This document shows positions 47,864 to 63,909 of a stretch of DNA of 64,000 nt, piece after piece. A program made the translations under genes and the position numbers. The notes under the pieces are model-generated. The model worked only from the letters and a program-made list of their open reading frames with translations, did no database searches and was not told where the DNA came from. The stretch comes from Georgenia subflava (GTDB taxonomy: Bacteria; Actinomycetota; Actinomycetes; Actinomycetales; Actinomycetaceae): assembly GCF_009193155.1 (NCBI RefSeq), contig NZ_VUKD01000006.1, positions 81,601 through 145,600 on the forward strand, given 5' to 3'. Within the stretch, counting starts at the first letter, position 1, and each line of letters opens with the position of its first letter.

Positions 47864-48373
47864 ATGAAGATCCTCGTCGTCGTCGCCTCCAAGCACAACG
47901 CCACCGCCGAGATCGGCGATGCCATCGTCGAGGAGCTGCGTGCCGTGGGGCACCAGGCCCGCCGGGTCGCCCCCGCCGACGTGCGCACCCTCGAGGGGAT
48001 CGACGCCGTGGTGCTCGGGTCCGCCGTCTACATGACCCAGTGGATGGAGTCCATGCGGGACGTCGTCTCGCGCTTCGCGGCCGAGCTGCGCCACCTGCCG
48101 GTGTGGGCCTTCTCCTGCGGGCTCGCGGGCGTCGCGGCCACGGGCAAGGTCCAGGACCCTGTGCGTGCCTCGGCGCTCCTGCAACAGATCGACCCGCTCG
48201 ACTACCGGACGTTCGCCGGTCGCCTGGACCCGGCAGTGCTGGGCCTGCGAGAGCGCTCGGTCACCCGCATGGCCGGCGCCGCGGAGGGCGACCACCGGAA
48301 CTGGGACGACATCCGGGGCTGGGCGCGGCAGATCGCGCACGAGCTCGAGGAACACCTGGCGACCGCGGGCTGA
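47864..48373 (+). CDS. Flavodoxin-domain protein (HemG/protoporphyrinogen-oxidase-like)
   Basis: The 169-residue protein matches the Flavodoxin_5 family. MKILVVVASKHNATAEIGDAIVEELRAVGHQ is the FMN phosphate loop, DAVVLGSAVYMTQWMESMRDVVSRF the second flavin loop, and FAGRLDPAVLGLRERSVTRM the C-terminal part. Related proteins include HemG, but in actinobacteria many are stress-associated flavodoxins of unknown partner. CACAGT six bases before the ATG suggests a leaderless transcript. A DosR-like box upstream hints at hypoxia or redox control. It converges with the quinone oxidoreductase gene. Confidence 0.85.
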   Translation: MKILVVVASKHNATAEIGDAIVEELRAVGHQARRVAPADVRTLEGIDAVVLGSAVYMTQWMESMRDVVSRFAAELRHLPVWAFSCGLAGVAATGKVQDPVRASALLQQIDPLDYRTFAGRLDPAVLGLRERSVTRMAGAAEGDHRNWDDIRGWARQIAHELEEHLATAG

Positions 48374-48468
48374 TCCTCGCCGGCGACACCGGTGACCTCT
48401 CGCCCGCTCCGCGACCATCACTGCCGGGCCACTCGATTCAGCGGCTGATCGTAAGGGTCAGGCAGCAC

Positions 48469-49452
48469 TCAGGGGACGAGCAGGACCTTGCCGGTGGTCG
48501 CGCGTCCCTCGAGCGCCTCGTGCGCCGCCGCGGCCTCGGCCAGCCCGAAACGCTCGCCGATCCGCACCGACAACGATCCGGCGCCGACGGCGGCGAACAG
48601 CTCGCCGGCGCGCCAGAGGAGCTCGTCCCGATCGGCGGTGTAGTCACCCAGCTTCGGCCGGGTGACGAACAGCGACCCGGCGTGGTTGAGCCGCTGCAGG
48701 TCGAAGGGCGGCACCTGGCCGCTCGCTCCGCCGAACAGGACGAGCGTGCCTCGACGGCGCACCGACGCGAGGGTGGCGTCGAACGTGTCCTTCCCGACGC
48801 CGTCGTACGCGACGTCGACGCCTACGCCGTCGGTCAGCTCACGCACGATCGCCGGCAGGTCGGCAGTCAGGTCGTCCAGCTCGGTGTAGCGGACGACCTC
48901 GCGGGCGCCCGCCTCGCGGGCGAGCACCTCCTTCTCCGCCGAGCCCACGGTGCCGATCACCCGAGCGCCGCGGGCAGCCGCGAGCTGGGTCAGCAGCAGC
49001 CCGACGCCGCCGGCGGCAGCGGTCAGCAGGACCGTCTGGCCGGCGCGGACCGGGAACGTCGACGCCACGAGGTAGTGAGCTGTCATGCCCTGCAGCGGCA
49101 GAGCGGCGGCGGTCTCGAGGTCCACACCGTCCGGGACCGGCAGCAGCACATCGGCCGGCACGACCACCTGCTCGGCGTAGGAGCCCGGCGCCGACGCCCA
49201 TGCGACCCGGTCGCCCACGGCCACGCCGGAGACGCCCGGCCCTAGGCTGCTCACCGTTCCGGCGCCCTCGGTGCCGGGCACGTGCGGGAAGTCCATCGGG
49301 TAGACGCCACCGCGCTTGTACGTGTCGATGAAGTTGACGCCCGCAGCGGCGACGTCGACGACGACCTTGCCGGGCCCGGCCACCGGCGCGGGCAGGTCGA
49401 CGACGGACAGGACCTCGGGGCCGCCGGCGGCGGTGGCGTGGATCGCGCGCAT
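48469..49452 (-). CDS. NADPH:quinone oxidoreductase (zeta-crystallin/QorA-type MDR)
   Basis: This zinc-free medium-chain reductase has 327 residues. MRAIHATAAGGPEVLSVVDLPAP, GVNFIDTYKRGGVYP and HVPGTEGAGTV are typical of QorA, followed by ALPLQGMTAHYLV, the NADPH loop LLTAAAGGVGLLLTQLAAARGARVIGTVGS, and YDGVGKDTFDATL. CATGCT seven bases before the ATG on the reverse strand suggests leaderless transcription. The frame is open upstream but without homology. It is divergent from argC. Confidence 0.9.
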   Translation of the reverse strand: MRAIHATAAGGPEVLSVVDLPAPVAGPGKVVVDVAAAGVNFIDTYKRGGVYPMDFPHVPGTEGAGTVSSLGPGVSGVAVGDRVAWASAPGSYAEQVVVPADVLLPVPDGVDLETAAALPLQGMTAHYLVASTFPVRAGQTVLLTAAAGGVGLLLTQLAAARGARVIGTVGSAEKEVLAREAGAREVVRYTELDDLTADLPAIVRELTDGVGVDVAYDGVGKDTFDATLASVRRRGTLVLFGGASGQVPPFDLQRLNHAGSLFVTRPKLGDYTADRDELLWRAGELFAAVGAGSLSVRIGERFGLAEAAAAHEALEGRATTGKVLLVP

Positions 49453-49507
49453 GTCCCACAGCATGCCCGCCGCCACCCACGACGGGCGAACCGACGTCCC
49501 GGCGTGA

Positions 49508-51776
<2,269 letters not shown>

Positions 51777-51780
<4 letters not shown>

Positions 51781-52724
51781 GCGACCAGCTGATCCCCGGG
51801 GTGCCGGACGACTACGTCCTCGACACCGAGACCGACCTCTACCCGCACCAGAAGGCAGAGGTCCTCATCCAGGCCCTGCCGTGGCTGCGGCGCTTCTCCG
51901 GCGCGCGCGTGGTCATCAAGTACGGCGGCAACGCCATGGTGGACGAGGACCTCAAGCGCGCGTTCGCCCAGGACGTCCTCTTCCTGCACCAGGTCGGGCT
52001 GCGGCCGGTGGTCGTGCACGGCGGCGGGCCGCAGATCTCCACGATGCTCGAGCGCGTCGGGCTGGAGTCCGAGTTCCGCGGCGGCCTGCGGGTGACCACG
52101 CCGGACGTGATGGACATCGTGCGCATGGTCCTCACCGGGCACGTGCAGCGCGAGCTCGTGTCCCTGCTCAACGCCGACGTCGCCCACGCCGTCGGTCTGT
52201 CTGGGGAGGACGGCCGGCTCCTGCAGGCCGTGCGCCGGCCAGCCATGGTCGCGGGTGAGCCGACCGACGTCGGCCTCGTCGGTGACGTCGTCGCCGTCGA
52301 CCCGCAGGCCGTCGAGGACCTCCTCGACGCCGGCCGGATCCCGGTCGTCTCGACGGTGGCCGTGGACGCGGACGAGCCCACCCAGGTGCTCAACGTCAAC
52401 GCCGACACCGCGGCGGCGTCGCTCGCCGTCGCCCTGGGCGCGGCGAAGCTCGTGGTCCTCACCGACGTCGAGGGACTCTACGGCGCCTGGCCGGACACGA
52501 CCTCGCTCATCAGCACGATCGGCGCGGGGGAGCTCGAGGCCATGCTGCCGACGCTGGTCTCCGGGATGGTGCCGAAGATGGAGGCGTGCCTGCGGGCCGT
52601 GCGCGGCGGGGTGCCCCAGGCCCACGTCATCGACGGCCGCCAGGCGCACTCGATGCTGCTGGAGATCTTCACCGACGCCGGCGTGGGCACCCAGGTCGTG
52701 CCCGACCAGGAGGAGGACGCATGA
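51777..52724 (+). CDS. argB: ArgB, acetylglutamate kinase
   Basis: ArgB phosphorylates N-acetylglutamate and is usually the arginine-inhibited step. The 315-residue product has [77 protein letters not shown] and [23 protein letters not shown]. The N-terminal helix ([23 protein letters not shown]) is the kind present in arginine-sensitive hexameric enzymes. It overlaps argJ (ATGA) and argD. Confidence 0.95.
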
Positions 52725-54064
52725 CGGACGCGACGACGACCGACCCGACGACAGGTTCGGCGACGGCGGACCAGCCGGCCGGCCCGGTCGCCGGGGCGAC
52801 GACGGACCAGCCGGCCGGCCCGGTCGCCGGGGCGACGACGGACCAGCCGACCGGGGCCGGGTGGACCGAGCGGTACCGCGCCGCCGTCATGAACACCTTC
52901 GGCGACCCGCAGCGCGTCCTCGTGCGCGGCGAGGGCGCCTGGGTCTGGGACGCGGACGGCAACCGCTACCTCGACCTGCTCGGCGGGATCGCCGTCAACG
53001 CCCTCGGGCACGCCCACCCGGCCCTCGTGGCCGCTGTCGCCGAGCAGCTTGGCACCCTCGGGCACGTCTCGAACTTCTTCACCACCCCCGCCCAGGTGAC
53101 CCTCGCCGAGAAGCTCCTCGAGCTCGTCGCCCCCGGTGGCGCCCCGGCCGGCTCACGGGTGTTCCTCGCCAACTCCGGCACCGAGGCCAACGAGGGCGCG
53201 CTCAAGCTCGCCCGTCGGCACGGCGGTCCCGCCCGGCCGCGCGTCCTCGCGCTCGAGGGCGCGTTCCACGGCCGCACGCTGGGCGCGCTGTCCCTGACCC
53301 ACAAGGCCGCCTACCGCGAGCCCTTCGAGCCGCTGCCCGGCGGTGTCGAGTTCCTGCCCTTCGGCGACCTCGACGCGCTCGAGGCCGCCCTCGGCGACGA
53401 CGTCGCCGCCCTGTTCCTCGAGCCCGTCCAGGGAGAGGCCGGGGTGCGGACGCTGCCCGCCGGCTACCTCGCCCGGGCGCGCGAGCTCACGACAGCCGTC
53501 GGCGCGCTGCTCGTCCTCGACGAGGTCCAGTCGGGCATGGGACGCACCGGCCGGTGGATGGCCCACCACGGCCTCGACGGCGGCGCCGTCGTGCCCGACG
53601 TCGTCACCCTCGCCAAGGGCCTGGGGGGCGGGCTGCCCATCGGCGCCGTGGTCGCGCTCGGCGAGCACGCCGCGACCCTGCTGGGGCCTGGGCAGCACGG
53701 CACGACCTTCGGCGGGAACCCGGTGGCTGCCGCCGCGGCGCTGGCCGTCATCGACGTCATCGAGCGCGAGGGTCTCCTCGGCCATGTCACCCGCACCGGT
53801 GCCACGCTGCGCGAGCAGCTCTCCGCCGTCGACGGCGTCACCGAGGTGCGTGGCGAGGGTCTGCTCGTCGCCGTCGTGCTCGACGCCCCGGTGGCGAAGG
53901 CCGCTGCCGCCGCGCTCCTCGAGGCCGGGTTCATCGTCAACCCGGTCCGCGAGGACACCCTCCGGCTCGCGCCGCCGCTGGTGCTGACCGCCGAGCAGGG
54001 AGCGAGCCTCGTGGCCGCCCTCCCCGCCGCGCTCGGTGCGGCCCGGGACGTGGCACCGGCATGA
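52721..54064 (+). CDS. argD: ArgD, acetylornithine aminotransferase with repeat-bearing N-terminus
   Basis: This PLP enzyme makes N-acetylornithine. The 447-residue product is longer than the usual ~400 because its first ~45 residues are Thr/Asp/Pro/Ala-rich repeats ([12 protein letters not shown]) encoded by 36-bp units. The catalytic part starts at [18 protein letters not shown] and has [74 protein letters not shown] and the PLP lysine in [15 protein letters not shown]. It overlaps argB and argR. Confidence 0.94.
   Translation: MTDATTTDPTTGSATADQPAGPVAGATTDQPAGPVAGATTDQPTGAGWTERYRAAVMNTFGDPQRVLVRGEGAWVWDADGNRYLDLLGGIAVNALGHAHPALVAAVAEQLGTLGHVSNFFTTPAQVTLAEKLLELVAPGGAPAGSRVFLANSGTEANEGALKLARRHGGPARPRVLALEGAFHGRTLGALSLTHKAAYREPFEPLPGGVEFLPFGDLDALEAALGDDVAALFLEPVQGEAGVRTLPAGYLARARELTTAVGALLVLDEVQSGMGRTGRWMAHHGLDGGAVVPDVVTLAKGLGGGLPIGAVVALGEHAATLLGPGQHGTTFGGNPVAAAAALAVIDVIEREGLLGHVTRTGATLREQLSAVDGVTEVRGEGLLVAVVLDAPVAKAAAAALLEAGFIVNPVREDTLRLAPPLVLTAEQGASLVAALPAALGAARDVAPA
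52768..52857 (+). repeat. 36-bp in-frame tandem repeat at the start of argD
   Basis: Identical or near-identical 36-bp units begin at 52768 and 52804, with a partial third unit from 52840. They encode [12 protein letters not shown]. Unit length keeps the reading frame. Confidence 0.85.
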
Positions 54065-54624
54065 GCGTCGCCCCCGAGGGCTCCGTTGCCGCGACCAAGG
54101 CGGGCCGGCACGCCGTGATCGCCCAGATCCTCGCCCACCAGCCGGTGCGCTCCCAGACCGAGCTGCGCGAGGCTCTGTCCACGCGGGGGATCGCCGCCAC
54201 CCAGGCCACCCTCTCGCGCGACCTCGACGAGCTCCGCGCAGAGAAGGTGCGTGGGCCTGGCGGCGAGCAGATCTACGCCCTGCCCGCCGAGGGCGGCACC
54301 CTGCGGTCCGTCTCCGCCGTCGAGGAGCCGGAGCAGATCGCCGCGCGCCTGCAGCGCTGGTGCGCCGAGGTGCTCGTCACCGCGGACACCACAGCCAACC
54401 AGGTGGTGCTGCGGACCCCGCCCGGCGCGGCGCAGCTGCTCGCGTCGGCCATCGACCACTCGGTCCTGCCCGGCGTGCTCGGGTGCATCGCCGGGGACGA
54501 CACCGTCCTCGTCATCACCCGGGACGCCGGAGCCGCCGAGGCCCTGACCGAGCGGCTCCTCGACCTCGCCCGGCGCGGCCGAACCAGGCCCGGCCACGGG
54601 CCGGGCGAGCCGTACCCCCACTGA
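54061..54624 (+). CDS. argR: ArgR, arginine repressor
   Basis: ArgR is the hexameric, arginine-dependent repressor of arginine genes. The 187-residue product has a winged-helix N-terminus ([49 protein letters not shown]). The C-terminal oligomerisation and arginine-binding domain has [41 protein letters not shown]. It starts by ATGA overlap with argD. In most actinobacteria argF lies between argD and argR; here the two are directly fused by overlap. Confidence 0.94.
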   Translation: MSVAPEGSVAATKAGRHAVIAQILAHQPVRSQTELREALSTRGIAATQATLSRDLDELRAEKVRGPGGEQIYALPAEGGTLRSVSAVEEPEQIAARLQRWCAEVLVTADTTANQVVLRTPPGAAQLLASAIDHSVLPGVLGCIAGDDTVLVITRDAGAAEALTERLLDLARRGRTRPGHGPGEPYPH

Positions 54625-54689
54625 ACCTCCGCCGACGCACGCGGAACGAACCCCGACGAACCTCCGCCGTCCCACGCGGAACGAACCCC
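54623..54689. repeat. Two 32-bp direct repeats between argR and argG
   Basis: Copies at 54623-54654 and 54658-54689 differ only in a central triplet (ACG versus TCC). A degenerate third copy extends to about 54735. The first overlaps the argR stop codon. The gap (54625-54748) otherwise carries only the argG ribosome-binding site. Confidence 0.75.
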
Positions 54690-54748
54690 ACCGAACCCCA
54701 CCAGAAACCCGCCGCAGGCCGCGGAACGAGAACCACCAGGAGAGACCG

Positions 54749-56020
54749 ATGAGCGAGAACCCCACCACCACAGACGGCGCCAAGGAGCGCGTCGTCCTGG
54801 CCTACTCCGGCGGCCTGGACACCTCCGTCGCGATCGGCTGGATCGGCGAGCGCACCGGCGCGGAGGTCGTCGCCGTCGCCGTCGACGTCGGCCAGGGCGG
54901 TGAGGACCTCGAGGTCATCCGCCAGCGCGCGCTGGACTGCGGCGCCGTCGAGGCCTACGTGGCCGACGCGCGTGAGGAGTTCGCCACCGAGTACTGCATG
55001 CCGGCGCTGCAGGCCAACGCCATGTACATGGACGCGTACCCGCTCGTCTCCGCGCTCTCCCGCCCGGTCATCGTCAAGCACCTGGTCCGCGCCGCCCGCC
55101 AGTTCGGGGCCACCACCGTGGCGCACGGCTGCACCGGCAAGGGCAACGACCAGGTCCGCTTCGAGGTCGGCATCACCTCCCTCGCCCCGGACCTGAAGTG
55201 CCTGGCACCGGTGCGCGACCTCGCCCTGACCCGCGACGTCGCCATCGAGTACGCCAACAAGCACCAGCTGCCGATCGAGACCACCAAGCACAACCCGTTC
55301 TCGATCGACCAGAACGTGTGGGGCCGCGCCATCGAGACCGGGTTCCTCGAGGACATCTGGAACGCGCCGACCAAGGACGTCTACAGCTACACCGACGACC
55401 CCACCTACCCGCCGCTGCCCGACGAGGTCGTCATCACGTTCGAGCAGGGCGTGCCGGTCGCCATCGACGGCCAGGCCGTGACCCCGTTGCAGGCCATCCA
55501 GGAGATGAACCGCCGTGCCGGCGCGCAGGGGATCGGGCGGATCGACATCGTCGAGGACCGCCTGGTCGGCATCAAGTCCCGCGAGGTCTACGAGGCGCCG
55601 GGCGCGATGGCCCTGATCGCCGCGCACACGGAGCTCGAGAACGTCACGATCGAGCGGGAGCAGGCCCGGTTCAAGAAGACCGTCGGCCAGCGCTGGACGG
55701 AGCTGGTCTACGACGGCCAGTGGTTCTCGCCGCTCAAGAACTCCCTCGACGCCTTCGTCGCCGACACCCAGCGCTACGTCTCCGGCGACATCCGCATGGT
55801 CCTGCACGGCGGCCGCGCCACCGTCACGGGGCGCCGCTCGGAGCAGAGCCTGTACGACTTCAACCTCGCCACCTACGACACAGGCGACGCGTACGACCAG
55901 TCCCAGGCCAAGGGCTTCATCGAGATCTTCGGCATGACCTCGAAACTCTCCGCCGCGCGCGACGTCACCTTCGGCAACGGGGTCGACCTCGGCGCCGGGA
56001 AGCTGACCGCCGGCGCCTGA
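54749..56020 (+). CDS. argG: ArgG, argininosuccinate synthase
   Basis: ArgG joins citrulline and aspartate using ATP. The 423-residue product has the PP-loop [70 protein letters not shown] and GKLTAGA at the end. CAGGAGAG stands before the ATG. The length and the [13 protein letters not shown] segment fit the subgroup with C-terminal helix for tetramer formation. It converges with the arcB gene across a repeated palindromic hairpin. Confidence 0.96.
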   Translation: MSENPTTTDGAKERVVLAYSGGLDTSVAIGWIGERTGAEVVAVAVDVGQGGEDLEVIRQRALDCGAVEAYVADAREEFATEYCMPALQANAMYMDAYPLVSALSRPVIVKHLVRAARQFGATTVAHGCTGKGNDQVRFEVGITSLAPDLKCLAPVRDLALTRDVAIEYANKHQLPIETTKHNPFSIDQNVWGRAIETGFLEDIWNAPTKDVYSYTDDPTYPPLPDEVVITFEQGVPVAIDGQAVTPLQAIQEMNRRAGAQGIGRIDIVEDRLVGIKSREVYEAPGAMALIAAHTELENVTIEREQARFKKTVGQRWTELVYDGQWFSPLKNSLDAFVADTQRYVSGDIRMVLHGGRATVTGRRSEQSLYDFNLATYDTGDAYDQSQAKGFIEIFGMTSKLSAARDVTFGNGVDLGAGKLTAGA

Positions 56021-56082
56021 GCCGACCGGCCGGTCGGAGCGGCGCCTCCTGTCCCGAGGCCCGCCGGACCTGCGACCGCGTT

Positions 56083-56125
56083 GGCCGAAGGGTTTGTACC
56101 GATAGTCGGTACAAACCCTTCGGCC
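56083..56125. terminator. Palindromic hairpin between argG and arcB (copy 2 of the repeated element)
   Basis: Arms 56083-56101 and 56107-56125 form a perfect 19-bp stem with loop ATAGT. Compared with 17171-17215 a C-G pair is replaced by T-A (56095/56113), keeping the pairing, and flanking CTGTT is shared. A T/G-rich tail follows on the plus strand. It probably terminates both convergent genes. Confidence 0.8.
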
Positions 56126-56207
56126 TGTTGTCGTTGTTGGGGACGTTGCCGGCACCGGCAACGCGCAACGGCTACCGGTACACCGGCGACCGGCGTCGGC
56201 CCGGGGC

Positions 56208-57224
56208 TCAGCCCAGGGTCGCGACCAGTACCGCCTTGATGGTGTGCATCCGGTTCTCAGCCTGGTCGAAGACCACCGACGCCGCGGACTCGATGACCTC
56301 GTCGGTGACCTCCAGCGCGTCCATGCCCGTGGCCTCGTAGATCTCCCGCCCGACAGCGGTCCCGAGGTCGTGGAACGCGGGCAGGCAGTGCATGAACTTC
56401 ACGTCCGGGTTGCCGGTGGCGGCCATGAGATCGGCGTCGACCTGGTAGTCGCGCAGCCGCGCGATCCGCTCGTCCCAGACCTCCTTGCCCTCACCCATGG
56501 ACACCCACACGTCCGTGGAGACGAAGTCGACGCCGCGGACACCGGCCGCGACGTCGTCGGTGACCGTCAGCCGGGCACCGGTCCGGGCAGCCACCTCCTG
56601 GGCCTGGGCGACGACTGCCGCGTCCGGCTGCAGACCCGCCGGGGCCACCAGCCGCACGTCCATCCCGAGCATGGCGCCGGATACGAGGAGGGAGTGCGCC
56701 GTGTTGAACCGCGCGTCCCCGACGAAGGCGAAGGCGATCTCGTCGTCGCGCTTGCGCCGTCCGCCGACCACCGGGGCGTGCTCACGCATGGTGAGTCCGT
56801 CGGCGAGCATCTGGGTCGGGTGCCACTCGTCGGTCAGGCCGTTGAGCACGGGCACACCGGCGAACTCGGCCAGAGTCTCGACGTCGGCCTGTCGCGCCCC
56901 GCGGTACTCGATGGCGTCGTAGAAGCGTCCGAGCACCCGCGCGGTGTCCTTGACCGACTCCTTGTGCCCGATCTGCGAGCCCGCCGGGTCGAGGTAGGTC
57001 ACGTGCGCGCCCTGGTCGTACGCGGCGACCTCGAAGGCGCTGCGGGTGCGGGTGGAGGTCTTCTCGAAGATCAGGGCGATGTTCTTGCCGACCAGGCGGC
57101 GCTCCTCGGCGCCGGCCTTCTTCGCGGCCTTGAGCTCGGCGGCGAGGTCGAGCAGGTGCCGCCACTCCTCGCTCGTGAAGTCCAGCTCCTTGAGGAAGCT
57201 GCGTCCGCGCAGGTCGATGGTCAC
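56208..57224 (-). CDS. arcB: Ornithine carbamoyltransferase, ArcB/long type
   Basis: The 338-residue enzyme interconverts citrulline and ornithine plus carbamoyl phosphate. It resembles the long E. coli ArgF/ArcB group: [101 protein letters not shown] and [19 protein letters not shown]. The GTG at 57224 has GGAGG upstream. It lies 20 bp after arcA on the same strand, which favours a catabolic role in the arginine deiminase pathway. It may also serve biosynthesis, as no other OTC gene is in the cluster. Confidence 0.9.
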   Translation of the reverse strand: MTIDLRGRSFLKELDFTSEEWRHLLDLAAELKAAKKAGAEERRLVGKNIALIFEKTSTRTRSAFEVAAYDQGAHVTYLDPAGSQIGHKESVKDTARVLGRFYDAIEYRGARQADVETLAEFAGVPVLNGLTDEWHPTQMLADGLTMREHAPVVGGRRKRDDEIAFAFVGDARFNTAHSLLVSGAMLGMDVRLVAPAGLQPDAAVVAQAQEVAARTGARLTVTDDVAAGVRGVDFVSTDVWVSMGEGKEVWDERIARLRDYQVDADLMAATGNPDVKFMHCLPAFHDLGTAVGREIYEATGMDALEVTDEVIESAASVVFDQAENRMHTIKAVLVATLG

Positions 57225-57244
57225 GCCGGGGTCCTCCAAGTCGG

Positions 57245-60852
<3,608 letters not shown>

Positions 60853-60954
60853 CGGACCGCGCGGCGGCCGTGCACGCCAGCCATGAGCGGCCCGACGGCG
60901 GACCGAACCGCCGTCGTAGGCTGATCCGGGGATCGGATCGACAGGAGGCGGAGA

Positions 60955-61638
60955 GTGACCCAGACGGCAGTGACCGGGACCACCGTGCCCGAGGTGCTGG
61001 CCGAGCTTGCCGCGCTCGAGGACCCCAGGATGCGTGAGGTCAACGCCAGGCACGGTGACGAGCACGGTGTGAACCTCAGCAAGCTGCGTGCGGTCGCCAA
61101 ACGGCTGAAGACCCAGCACGACCTCGCACGTGAGCTGTGGGAGACCGAGGACGTCGCGGCCAGGCTGCTGGCCACGCTGATCTGCCGCCCGAAGGCGTTC
61201 GAGCGCGACGAGCTGGACACCATGCTGCGTGCGGCGAGGGCTCCCAAGGTCCACGACTGGCTCGTGAACTATGTGGTCAAGAAGAACCCGCACGCCGAGG
61301 AGCTCCGGCTGGCCTGGTCCGCCGACCCGGACCCGGTGGTCGCGAGCGCAGGCTGGGCCCTCACCTCCGAGCGGGTGGTGAAGGAGCCCGAGGGCCTCGA
61401 CCTGCCCGGCTGCCTCGACGTCATCGAGGCAGAGATGAAGGACGCCCCGGAGCGACTCCAGTGGGCGATGAACACCTGCCTGGCGCAGATCGGGATCGAG
61501 CACCCGGCGCACCGGGCGCGGGCGCTCGACATCGGTGAGCGCCTGGAGGTGCTCAGGGACTACCCGACGCCCCGGAACTGCACGTCCCCGTACGCGCCCG
61601 TCTGGATCAACGAGATGGTGAGCCGGAAGAGCAAGTAG
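60955..61638 (+). CDS. AlkD-like DNA alkylation repair protein
   Basis: The 227-residue all-helical protein matches the DNA alkylation repair (HEAT-like, AlkC/AlkD) family, with [49 protein letters not shown] and a C-terminal [20 protein letters not shown]. AlkD enzymes excise bulky N3/N7-alkyl purines. This one is of the shorter, more distant type, so activity is inferred. The start is GTG with AGGAGG upstream; TAGGCT at 60917-60922 is a candidate -10. It lies just after the AAG-type glycosylase. Confidence 0.75.
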   Translation: MTQTAVTGTTVPEVLAELAALEDPRMREVNARHGDEHGVNLSKLRAVAKRLKTQHDLARELWETEDVAARLLATLICRPKAFERDELDTMLRAARAPKVHDWLVNYVVKKNPHAEELRLAWSADPDPVVASAGWALTSERVVKEPEGLDLPGCLDVIEAEMKDAPERLQWAMNTCLAQIGIEHPAHRARALDIGERLEVLRDYPTPRNCTSPYAPVWINEMVSRKSK

Positions 61639-61822
61639 AACGCTCACGCTCACGACCGTCCCGCTGCTCCGTCAGGGCGGCGCCCCGGCGCGAACCAGAC
61701 GGACCCGCGCAGCAACGCCCCCACGCGTCGCCAGGCGGACGCCGGACCGATGCCCAGGTCGGACACGGCACACTGGTACCCGTGCCCGGCACGAAGACCG
61801 GGCCGGAAGGAAGGCAAGAAGA

Positions 61823-63088
61823 GTGACCGACATCCTCGATGAGCTCCAGTGGCGCGGCCTGCTGGCCCAGTCCACCGACATCGACGCACTGCGGACGGTG
61901 CTGAGCGAGGGTCCGGTCACCTATTACTGCGGCTTCGACCCGACGGCGCCGAGCCTCCACCACGGACACCTCGTCCAGCTCGTCCTCATGCGGCACCTGC
62001 AGCGGGCGGGGCACCGTCCCCTGGCGCTGGTCGGTGGTGCGACGGGGATGATCGGCGACCCGCGCATGTCCGGCGAGCGCACGCTCAACGACAAGGACAT
62101 CGTGGCCGGCTGGACACGCCGTCTCCGCGGGCAGATCGAGCGGTTCCTCGACTTCGAGGGCGCGAACCCGGCCCGCATGGTCAACAACCTGGACTGGACC
62201 GGCGAGCTCACCGCCATCGACTTCCTGCGCGACGTCGGCAAGTACTTCAGGCTCGGCACGATGCTCGCCAAGGACACGGTCGCTCGTCGCCTCGCCAGCG
62301 ACGAGGGGATCTCGTTCACCGAGTTCAGCTACCAGATCCTGCAGGGGATGGACTACCTCGAGCTGCACCGCCGCTTCGGGTGCACGTTGCAGACCGGCGG
62401 AAACGACCAGTGGGGGAACCTCATCGCCGGCGTGGACCTGATCCGCAAGGCCGAGGGAACCGGTGTCCACGTCCTCACCACCCCGCTGATCACCAAGGCG
62501 GACGGCACGAAGTTCGGCAAGTCCGAGGGCGGCGCGATCTGGCTCGACGCCGAGATGCTCAGCCCCTACGCCTTCTACCAGTTCTGGCTCAACACCGACG
62601 ACGCCGACGTGATCCGCTACCTGAAGGTCTTCACGTTCCGCAGCCGCGAGGAGATCGACGAGCTCGAGCGGGCGGTCGCCGAGCGGCCGCAGGCACGCGA
62701 GGCGCAGCGCTCGCTCGCCGAGGACGTCACCACCCTCGTGCACGGCGACGAAGCCACCGAACGAGTCCGTCGGGCCTCCCAGGCGCTGTTCGGACGGGAC
62801 GACCTGCGTGAGCTCGACGCGCGGACCCTGCGCGACGCCGTCGCCGAGCTGCCCCGCGGCGAGGCGACGGTGGGGGAGTCGACGATGGTCGACCTGCTGC
62901 TGACAAGCGGGCTCGAGAAGGGGCGTTCGGCCGCTCGGCGCACGATCGCCAGCGGCGGTGCGTACCTGAACAACGAGAAGATCGACGACGAGGACCGCGT
63001 GCTCACCGACGGTGACCTGCTGGCGGGGGGACATGTGCTCCTCCGGAAGGGGCGTCGCAACCTCGCCCTCGTCACGACGGCCGTCTGA
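61823..63088 (+). CDS. tyrS: TyrS, tyrosine-tRNA ligase
   Basis: TyrS charges tRNATyr. The 421-residue product has [22 protein letters not shown] (HIGH variant), [63 protein letters not shown] (KMSKS variant KFGKS) and a C-terminal S4 domain ([51 protein letters not shown]). The KFGKS form indicates the TyrS class of most bacteria. The start is GTG with GGAAGGAAGG upstream. It precedes the rRNA operon. Confidence 0.96.
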   Translation: MTDILDELQWRGLLAQSTDIDALRTVLSEGPVTYYCGFDPTAPSLHHGHLVQLVLMRHLQRAGHRPLALVGGATGMIGDPRMSGERTLNDKDIVAGWTRRLRGQIERFLDFEGANPARMVNNLDWTGELTAIDFLRDVGKYFRLGTMLAKDTVARRLASDEGISFTEFSYQILQGMDYLELHRRFGCTLQTGGNDQWGNLIAGVDLIRKAEGTGVHVLTTPLITKADGTKFGKSEGGAIWLDAEMLSPYAFYQFWLNTDDADVIRYLKVFTFRSREEIDELERAVAERPQAREAQRSLAEDVTTLVHGDEATERVRRASQALFGRDDLRELDARTLRDAVAELPRGEATVGESTMVDLLLTSGLEKGRSAARRTIASGGAYLNNEKIDDEDRVLTDGDLLAGGHVLLRKGRRNLALVTTAV

Positions 63089-63117
63089 CCGTCGACGACG
63101 GCTGCCTGGCCTGCCGC

Positions 63118-63157
63118 CATGAGGGGCGCGACACCCATCGGTGTCGCGCCCCTCGTG
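63118..63157. terminator. Hairpin terminator after tyrS
   Basis: Arms 63121-63135 and 63140-63154 form a perfect 15-bp stem with loop CATC, extended by outer pairs. It insulates tyrS from the rRNA promoters. Confidence 0.75.
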
Positions 63158-63370
63158 CATCCCGAGAACGGACACCGGGCGGGAGGTTGTGCGCGTGGTC
63201 GCGTGCGCATCTCCGGGACGGGTCCGCAAGGCGACGCGCAGGTGAACTTCTGTGGGTCAGGTCTCAGAGATCGCGTTGGCGGATCCAGGCCCTGTCGAGA
63301 GCCCTCGCCAGGGGTAAAACTGCAGGTCAGAGGCCTGCCGGCCGTGATGATCGGCGTAGTTGCGCGGGAG

Positions 63371-63399
63371 TTGACGGGCCTCCGAGCGGTGCGTAATGT
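63371..63399 (+). promoter_or_regulatory. rRNA operon promoter P1
   Basis: TTGACG (63371-63376) and TAATGT (63394-63399) are 17 bases apart. The start would be near 63406, about 500 bases before 16S. Confidence 0.65.
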
Positions 63400-63561
63400 A
63401 CTTCCTGCTGCACCGGACAGGGAGGCACGGACACCGCGAGGTGGCCGGTCCCGCGGAGCGGAAACCTAGGATGCCAGCCGACGACACGATCGCCGGCAGC
63501 TGGTCATCCCAGGGGCCAGGAACAACGAGCCGGTCGGCGGATCGCGAGAGATCGCGGGAAG

Positions 63562-63590
63562 TTGACACGCTCGGGAAGACTGGTTAAGTT
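63562..63590 (+). promoter_or_regulatory. rRNA operon promoter P2
   Basis: A perfect -35 TTGACA (63562-63567) precedes TAAGTT (63585-63590) by 17 bases. The start would be near 63597, with a leader of about 310 nt before 16S rRNA. Confidence 0.75.
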
Positions 63591-63596
63591 TGAGAG

Positions 63597-63909
63597 GTTG
63601 CCCCGGTCCGGGTTCGGGAGTGGTTTTCCTGGGTTTTCGGCGGTGTGTGTCTGTTTCTTGAGAACTCAACAGTGTGCCAAGTTTTTGATGCCATATGATT
63701 CTGGGTGTCGTCTGGTTCCTTGCCGTTGTGGTGGGGTTTTGGGTGGTGTCTGGGGTCTGTTTGTTTTGTTTTGGTATACATGCTGGCTGGTCTGCTCCGT
63801 CGGGCTGGTTGGTGTGATGCCTGGATTGGCTTCCTGGTCTGTTTGGTCGGGGGGTTTTCTCCGTATTGTTTGTTGGCTGCCTGCTTTGGTGGGTGGTTGG
63901 CGTTGTTTT
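63597..63909 (+). promoter_or_regulatory. rRNA leader with boxA-like antitermination sequence
   Basis: The leader is strikingly rich in T and G. CTGTTTCTTGAGAACTCAA at 63651-63669, continuing CAGTGTG, is the conserved actinobacterial pre-16S leader motif that includes a boxA-like element for antitermination. The rest should pair with sequence after 16S for RNase III processing, but that partner is outside the window. No gene is supported in 63158-63909. Confidence 0.65.
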
